Shown here in pieces: positions 60,985 to 64,000 of a DNA stretch of 64,000 bases. Both the position numbers and the translations under genes were made by a program. Positions within the stretch are counted from its first letter, which is position 1; every line of letters starts with the position of its first letter. This DNA is from UBA6059 sp965227155. GTDB taxonomy: Bacteria; Bacteroidota; Bacteroidia; Cytophagales; Cyclobacteriaceae. The DNA lies in assembly GCA_965227155.1 (NCBI GenBank), contig OZ245731.1:4340001-4404000 (forward strand), given 5' to 3'. The notes under the pieces are model-generated. The model was given only the letters and a program-made list of their open reading frames with translations. It had not been told where the DNA came from and ran no database searches.

Positions 60985-63180
60985 ATGGCCGAACTACAGG
61001 AACTGGCCAGATTGGCCGCTAAATACGTAAATACCACTCAAAAGCATGTTTTCCTTACAGGAAAGGCCGGCACGGGGAAAACTACCTTTCTTAGATATAT
61101 TAAAGACCATACTTTTAAAAACACCATAGTGGCGGCACCAACCGGTATAGCGGCTATCAATGCAGGTGGGGTTACTTTGCATTCTCTGCTTCATTTGCCT
61201 TTTGGCATATTCATACCAGCTTCAGTACCCATAAATGATAGTCACGAAAGAATCAGCACCCCCCAAACTTTATTTCGGGAGCGGAAATTCAATGCTGCCA
61301 AGCGCCGACTCATCAGGGAAATGGAGCTGTTAATCATAGATGAAGTTAGCATGCTGCGGGCAGACTTGCTCGATTGTATTGATTTTACGTTGAGATTCTT
61401 AAGAAACCGTCGTGGAGTGCCTTTTGGAGGCGTTCAAATACTTTTTATCGGTGACTTACTTCAGTTACCTCCTGTTATTAAAGATCAGGAGGCCAAACTA
61501 CTAAACAACTACTATGCAAGCCCTTATTTTTATGATGCGCTGGCTTTAAAAGACAACCCTCCTATTCGCGTAGAACTGGACAAAATATTCAGGCAAAAAG
61601 ATTCCGTATTTATAGAGGTCTTAAATCGGCTCAGGCAAAACACACAGACCAGCGAGGATCTGGAATTGCTTAATACACATTATGACCCCAATATTCGCAG
61701 CAAGGATACGGATGGTCATATTTACCTCACTACACACAACAAAAAGGCAGATGATATCAATAATGCCAGACTGGAAATGCTCACAGGAACAGCCTACACA
61801 TACCATGCTCGTATAGAAGGCGATTTTCCTGAGCACATGTACCCGATTAATGCCTCCATCACTTTAAAAAAAGGAGCACAGGTAATGTTTGTCAAAAATG
61901 ATCCCACTGGTCAGGGTCAGTATTTTAATGGGAAAATTGGGTATGTTTCAGAGCTGAATGATGACTGCATCTACGTGACTTTGGAAGATGAAAGCATTAT
62001 AGAAGTGCCCATTCATCATTGGGAAAACAACAGATACAGCCTAAATAAAGAAACGGGTGAAATTGAGACTAAAACGTTGGGGCAATTCAGCCATTTTCCG
62101 ATCAGGCTGGCATGGGCAGTTACGATACACAAAAGCCAGGGTCTTACATTCGAAAAAGCCATCCTTGACCTCTCTGATACATTTGCTCCCGGTCAGTTGT
62201 ATGTAGCCTTGAGCAGGCTAACATCACTTCAGGGCTTGACCCTTGCCTCACGTCTGCCTATAAGTCCACCGGCATTAGATGCATCGCTGACAGCTTACTT
62301 GCAGGATTTTCAGGATAGCGATCTGCTCAAATCTGAACTCAATACACATAGAAAAGACTATCTCTTATCTTTTACGGATGAAGCCTTTAATCTGTCTGAA
62401 ATTTCAAAGCGTCTGTATTACCATGAAAAATCTTTCAACAAGGATGAAAGGCGATCAATCAAACAGCAATTTCAGTCCTGGACCTCTGAGTTGGTTAAAG
62501 AAACCAGGAATCTTCAAGACATAGGAGAGAAATTCATTGCACAGGTAAGGAATATTGCTACTGCTAAAGACTACCTTCATCCGCTAGCAGATCGTCTAAC
62601 GAAAGCTCAGCCATATTTTGAAAATCAGATCGAAAGCATACTTGAAAAGATCAAGGCGCATCGACTTGAAATAAAAAAGGAAAAACAGGTGAAAGCCTAT
62701 GTCAAGGAGCTCGAAGAATTGGAGGCAGCATTCATCAATCAGCTCAGGAAAATAAATAAAGTGTCCAAGCTGATAGAATACGCAGCCCAAAACAAAGTTT
62801 TGACAAAAAAGGATCTACAACAGTCAGGCACTTATCATGTAAGCAAACCCAAATATGAAAAACCGAATAAACCTGCCAAAACGCCAACGGCCCAAATATC
62901 TTATGACCTTTACAAGTCAGGAAAAACCATTTCAGAAATCGCCAGAGAACGTGGGCTTGTGATTGGTACAATAGCCGGACATCTGGTCAAATTTGTTGCC
63001 ACTGGAGAAATACCAATAGCCGATCTGTTGGATCAGGAAAAATTGGATAAAATCATAGAAGCTTGCAACAGCGAGCCTAAGCGCCCTGGTGAGATTAAAT
63101 CACAATTGGGCGATTCGGTAAGTTACGGAGACATAAACCTAGCGCTTGCGCATTTAGAGTGGCTTGCAGGCAAGCAATAA
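60985..63180 (+). CDS. PIF1-like helicase with C-terminal helix-turn-helix domain
   Basis: 731 residues. The helicase core has Walker A G-K-A-G-T-G-K-T-T-F (about 26-35), A-A-P-T-G-I-A-A-I-N-A-G-G (motif Ia area), L-L-I-I-D-E-V-S-M-L (Walker B, about 114-123), F-I-G-D-L-L-Q-L-P-P (motif III), and the late A-V-T-I-H-K-S-Q-G-L-T-F and Y-V-A-L-S-R motifs. The C-terminal third is helical and charged, ending in an HTH domain (S-Y-D-L-Y-K-S-G-K-T-I-S-E-I-A-R-E-R-G, about 635-655). This architecture is common in Bacteroidota for PIF1/RecD-like 5'-3' DNA helicases in genome maintenance. Confidence 0.93.
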   Translation: MAELQELARLAAKYVNTTQKHVFLTGKAGTGKTTFLRYIKDHTFKNTIVAAPTGIAAINAGGVTLHSLLHLPFGIFIPASVPINDSHERISTPQTLFRERKFNAAKRRLIREMELLIIDEVSMLRADLLDCIDFTLRFLRNRRGVPFGGVQILFIGDLLQLPPVIKDQEAKLLNNYYASPYFYDALALKDNPPIRVELDKIFRQKDSVFIEVLNRLRQNTQTSEDLELLNTHYDPNIRSKDTDGHIYLTTHNKKADDINNARLEMLTGTAYTYHARIEGDFPEHMYPINASITLKKGAQVMFVKNDPTGQGQYFNGKIGYVSELNDDCIYVTLEDESIIEVPIHHWENNRYSLNKETGEIETKTLGQFSHFPIRLAWAVTIHKSQGLTFEKAILDLSDTFAPGQLYVALSRLTSLQGLTLASRLPISPPALDASLTAYLQDFQDSDLLKSELNTHRKDYLLSFTDEAFNLSEISKRLYYHEKSFNKDERRSIKQQFQSWTSELVKETRNLQDIGEKFIAQVRNIATAKDYLHPLADRLTKAQPYFENQIESILEKIKAHRLEIKKEKQVKAYVKELEELEAAFINQLRKINKVSKLIEYAAQNKVLTKKDLQQSGTYHVSKPKYEKPNKPAKTPTAQISYDLYKSGKTISEIARERGLVIGTIAGHLVKFVATGEIPIADLLDQEKLDKIIEACNSEPKRPGEIKSQLGDSVSYGDINLALAHLEWLAGKQ

Positions 63181-63323
63181 ACGCTTCCGGTTTTGTTACC
63201 ATTGATCTTAGTAGTTCCTTGCAATTTAATATGTATGTAATTACCATAGATTTTATTTCCCTCCTGGGAATATGAAAATTCCATCATCTATTTGATTTTT
63301 AAGGAGTTGTTGATACTTTGGCC

Positions 63324-63346
63324 TATACTTTTGAATTTAAAGTATA
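63324..63346. repeat. Small inverted repeat between the helicase and collar-protein genes
   Basis: TATACTTT (63324-63331) and AAAGTATA (63339-63346) with a 7-base spacer. It lies 85 bases before the next ATG and could be an operator or a hairpin. The remaining intergenic DNA (63181-63429) shows also a TTCCC/GGGAA stem near 63258-63271 and nothing else. Confidence 0.35.
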
Positions 63347-63429
63347 CCAGCAGCCAAATTGAGAGAAGTTGAATAGTTTCACAACCGTTCGACCTAACAC
63401 ATTTTAACAACTTCTAATCAACAACAACC

Positions 63430-64000
63430 ATGAGAAAGATTGGGCTTTTTCTTCTTTTTATCAGTTTGATTTATAATACGGCAAGTTCACAAGGGGTAGC
63501 AATCAATACCGACGACTCGGACGCTGATGCTTCAGCCATTCTTGATGTAAAATCTACAGATCAGGGAATGCTCATTCCCAGAATGACCTCCACACAGCGC
63601 GATGATATTACCATCCCGGCGACCGGGCTTATGATCTTTGACACTTCAGAAAATGGATTCTTTTATTACGATGGAGCTGACTGGGTGGCAGTAGGCGGTG
63701 GTAGTGCTTCTGGAGGAGGGTATCTTGGAGAGGTTAGAATGTTTGCGCTCTCTTTATCCGGAGCAATTACTAAAGCAGGCTTACAGTCTGAGGGATGGGC
63801 GATTTGTGATGGTACTACAGCTACTACACAGGGTATAAGCAGTGCCACGATAGAAAATACGCCTAATTTATCCAATCGGTTTATAAGAGGAAGTGATGAT
63901 GAAACAAGCGGCATTACGGGAGGGAGTGATCAGCATAATCATCAATGGGTTGATGTTAATTCATTCAATCTTCAATCATGGCAATCAAATGGGGCAACAA
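63430..64000 (+). CDS. Secreted protein with tail-collar-like domain (3' end outside window)
   Basis: 190 codons visible and still open at the window end. A signal peptide (residues 1-20, ending T-A-S-S-Q) is followed by the Bacteroidota pattern I-L-D-V-K-S-T-D-Q-G-M-L-I-P-R-M-T-S-T-Q-R and G-L-M-I-F-D-T-S-E-N-G-F-F-Y-Y-D-G (about 38-80), found at the start of many cell-surface proteins. From about 100 on, G-E-V-R-M-F-A, G-W-A-I-C-D-G-T, P-N-L-S-N-R-F-I-R-G-S and D-Q-H-N-H resemble phage tail-collar (microcystin-dependent) domains. No phage genes are nearby, so a surface fibre or adhesin-type role is more likely. Confidence 0.8.
   Translation, partial: MRKIGLFLLFISLIYNTASSQGVAINTDDSDADASAILDVKSTDQGMLIPRMTSTQRDDITIPATGLMIFDTSENGFFYYDGADWVAVGGGSASGGGYLGEVRMFALSLSGAITKAGLQSEGWAICDGTTATTQGISSATIENTPNLSNRFIRGSDDETSGITGGSDQHNHQWVDVNSFNLQSWQSNGAT

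Noticed and set aside
63430..64000. Prophage tail-collar gene
   Set aside because: No other phage structural, integrase or packaging gene is near; the signal peptide and Bacteroidota surface-protein start favour a host surface protein.
1..64000. tRNA, rRNA, CRISPR arrays, insertion sequences
   Set aside because: No cloverleaf with CCA end or rRNA-like sequence, no regularly spaced repeat and no transposase was noticed on either strand.

Overview
The window reads as chromosomal DNA of a Bacteroidota member, most probably of the order Cytophagales. Support comes from a SusC/SusD pair, a type IX secretion (T9SS) C-terminal domain on a metalloprotease, SprB repeats, many secreted TPR or lipocalin-like lipoproteins, a 30S protein THX gene, an unusual permease-DtxR fusion, and promoters of the TAnnTTTG type close to start codons. 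No rRNA, tRNA, CRISPR array, transposase or prophage module was seen.

Region 1 (1-9.7 kb, minus strand) is a low-potential electron-transfer operon. It runs pyruvate:ferredoxin/flavodoxin oxidoreductase (PFOR), a dihydroorotate-dehydrogenase-like flavoprotein, flavodoxin, an RseC-type protein, then rnfB, rnfC and rnfD, which leaves the window at its left edge. The PFOR lacks the usual 2[4Fe-4S] ferredoxin domain. A polyphosphate kinase 2 and a single-domain response regulator follow. Both the PFOR gene and ppk2 have an FNR-type palindrome about 100 bp upstream of the start.

Region 2 (10.1-14.5 kb, minus strand) holds the THX gene and a cluster of ECF sigma factor, anti-sigma/barrel fusion, SprB plus haem-c lipoprotein, YceI protein and DUF5777 barrel. 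A large sortilin-type beta-propeller protein follows at 14.6-17.9 kb.

Region 3 (17.95-22.2 kb) is accessory, more AT-rich DNA. Two segments are each bounded by exactly complementary 7-13 nt boxes and end in attC-like hairpins, as integron cassettes do, but no integrase is present. The first carries a membrane-anchored unknown protein. The second carries an XRE controller and a single-chain restriction-modification-specificity protein with its own palindromic operator. This is the most unusual part of the window.

Region 4 (22.2-34.6 kb) has a DUF4136 lipoprotein, a Tat-exported Gfo/Idh/MocA oxidoreductase with DoxX, a double-CDGSH protein, MsrA, a MATE pump, small membrane proteins, a sodium:solute symporter and an exported TPR-CHAT protein overlapping an outer-membrane protein gene.

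Region 5 (34.7-42.8 kb, plus strand) is a SusC-SusD-lipoprotein-lipoprotein-M43 metalloprotease operon, probably for protein or peptide use. Region 6 (42.8-51.7 kb) mixes metabolism and envelope genes: an ACMSD-like decarboxylase, a TlpA-like thioredoxin protein, 3-hydroxyacyl-CoA dehydrogenase, a membrane-anchored NUC1 nuclease and dapD. Region 7 (51.7-59.7 kb) is a glycosyltransferase followed by a metal-uptake operon (MntR-type regulator, TroA, TroB, TroC fused to a DtxR-like domain, TroD), split by a four-helix-bundle gene, then a thioredoxin and mnmE. Region 8 (59.9-64 kb) has a secreted glycan-lyase-like lipoprotein, a PIF1-like helicase and a partial tail-collar-type secreted protein cut by the right edge.
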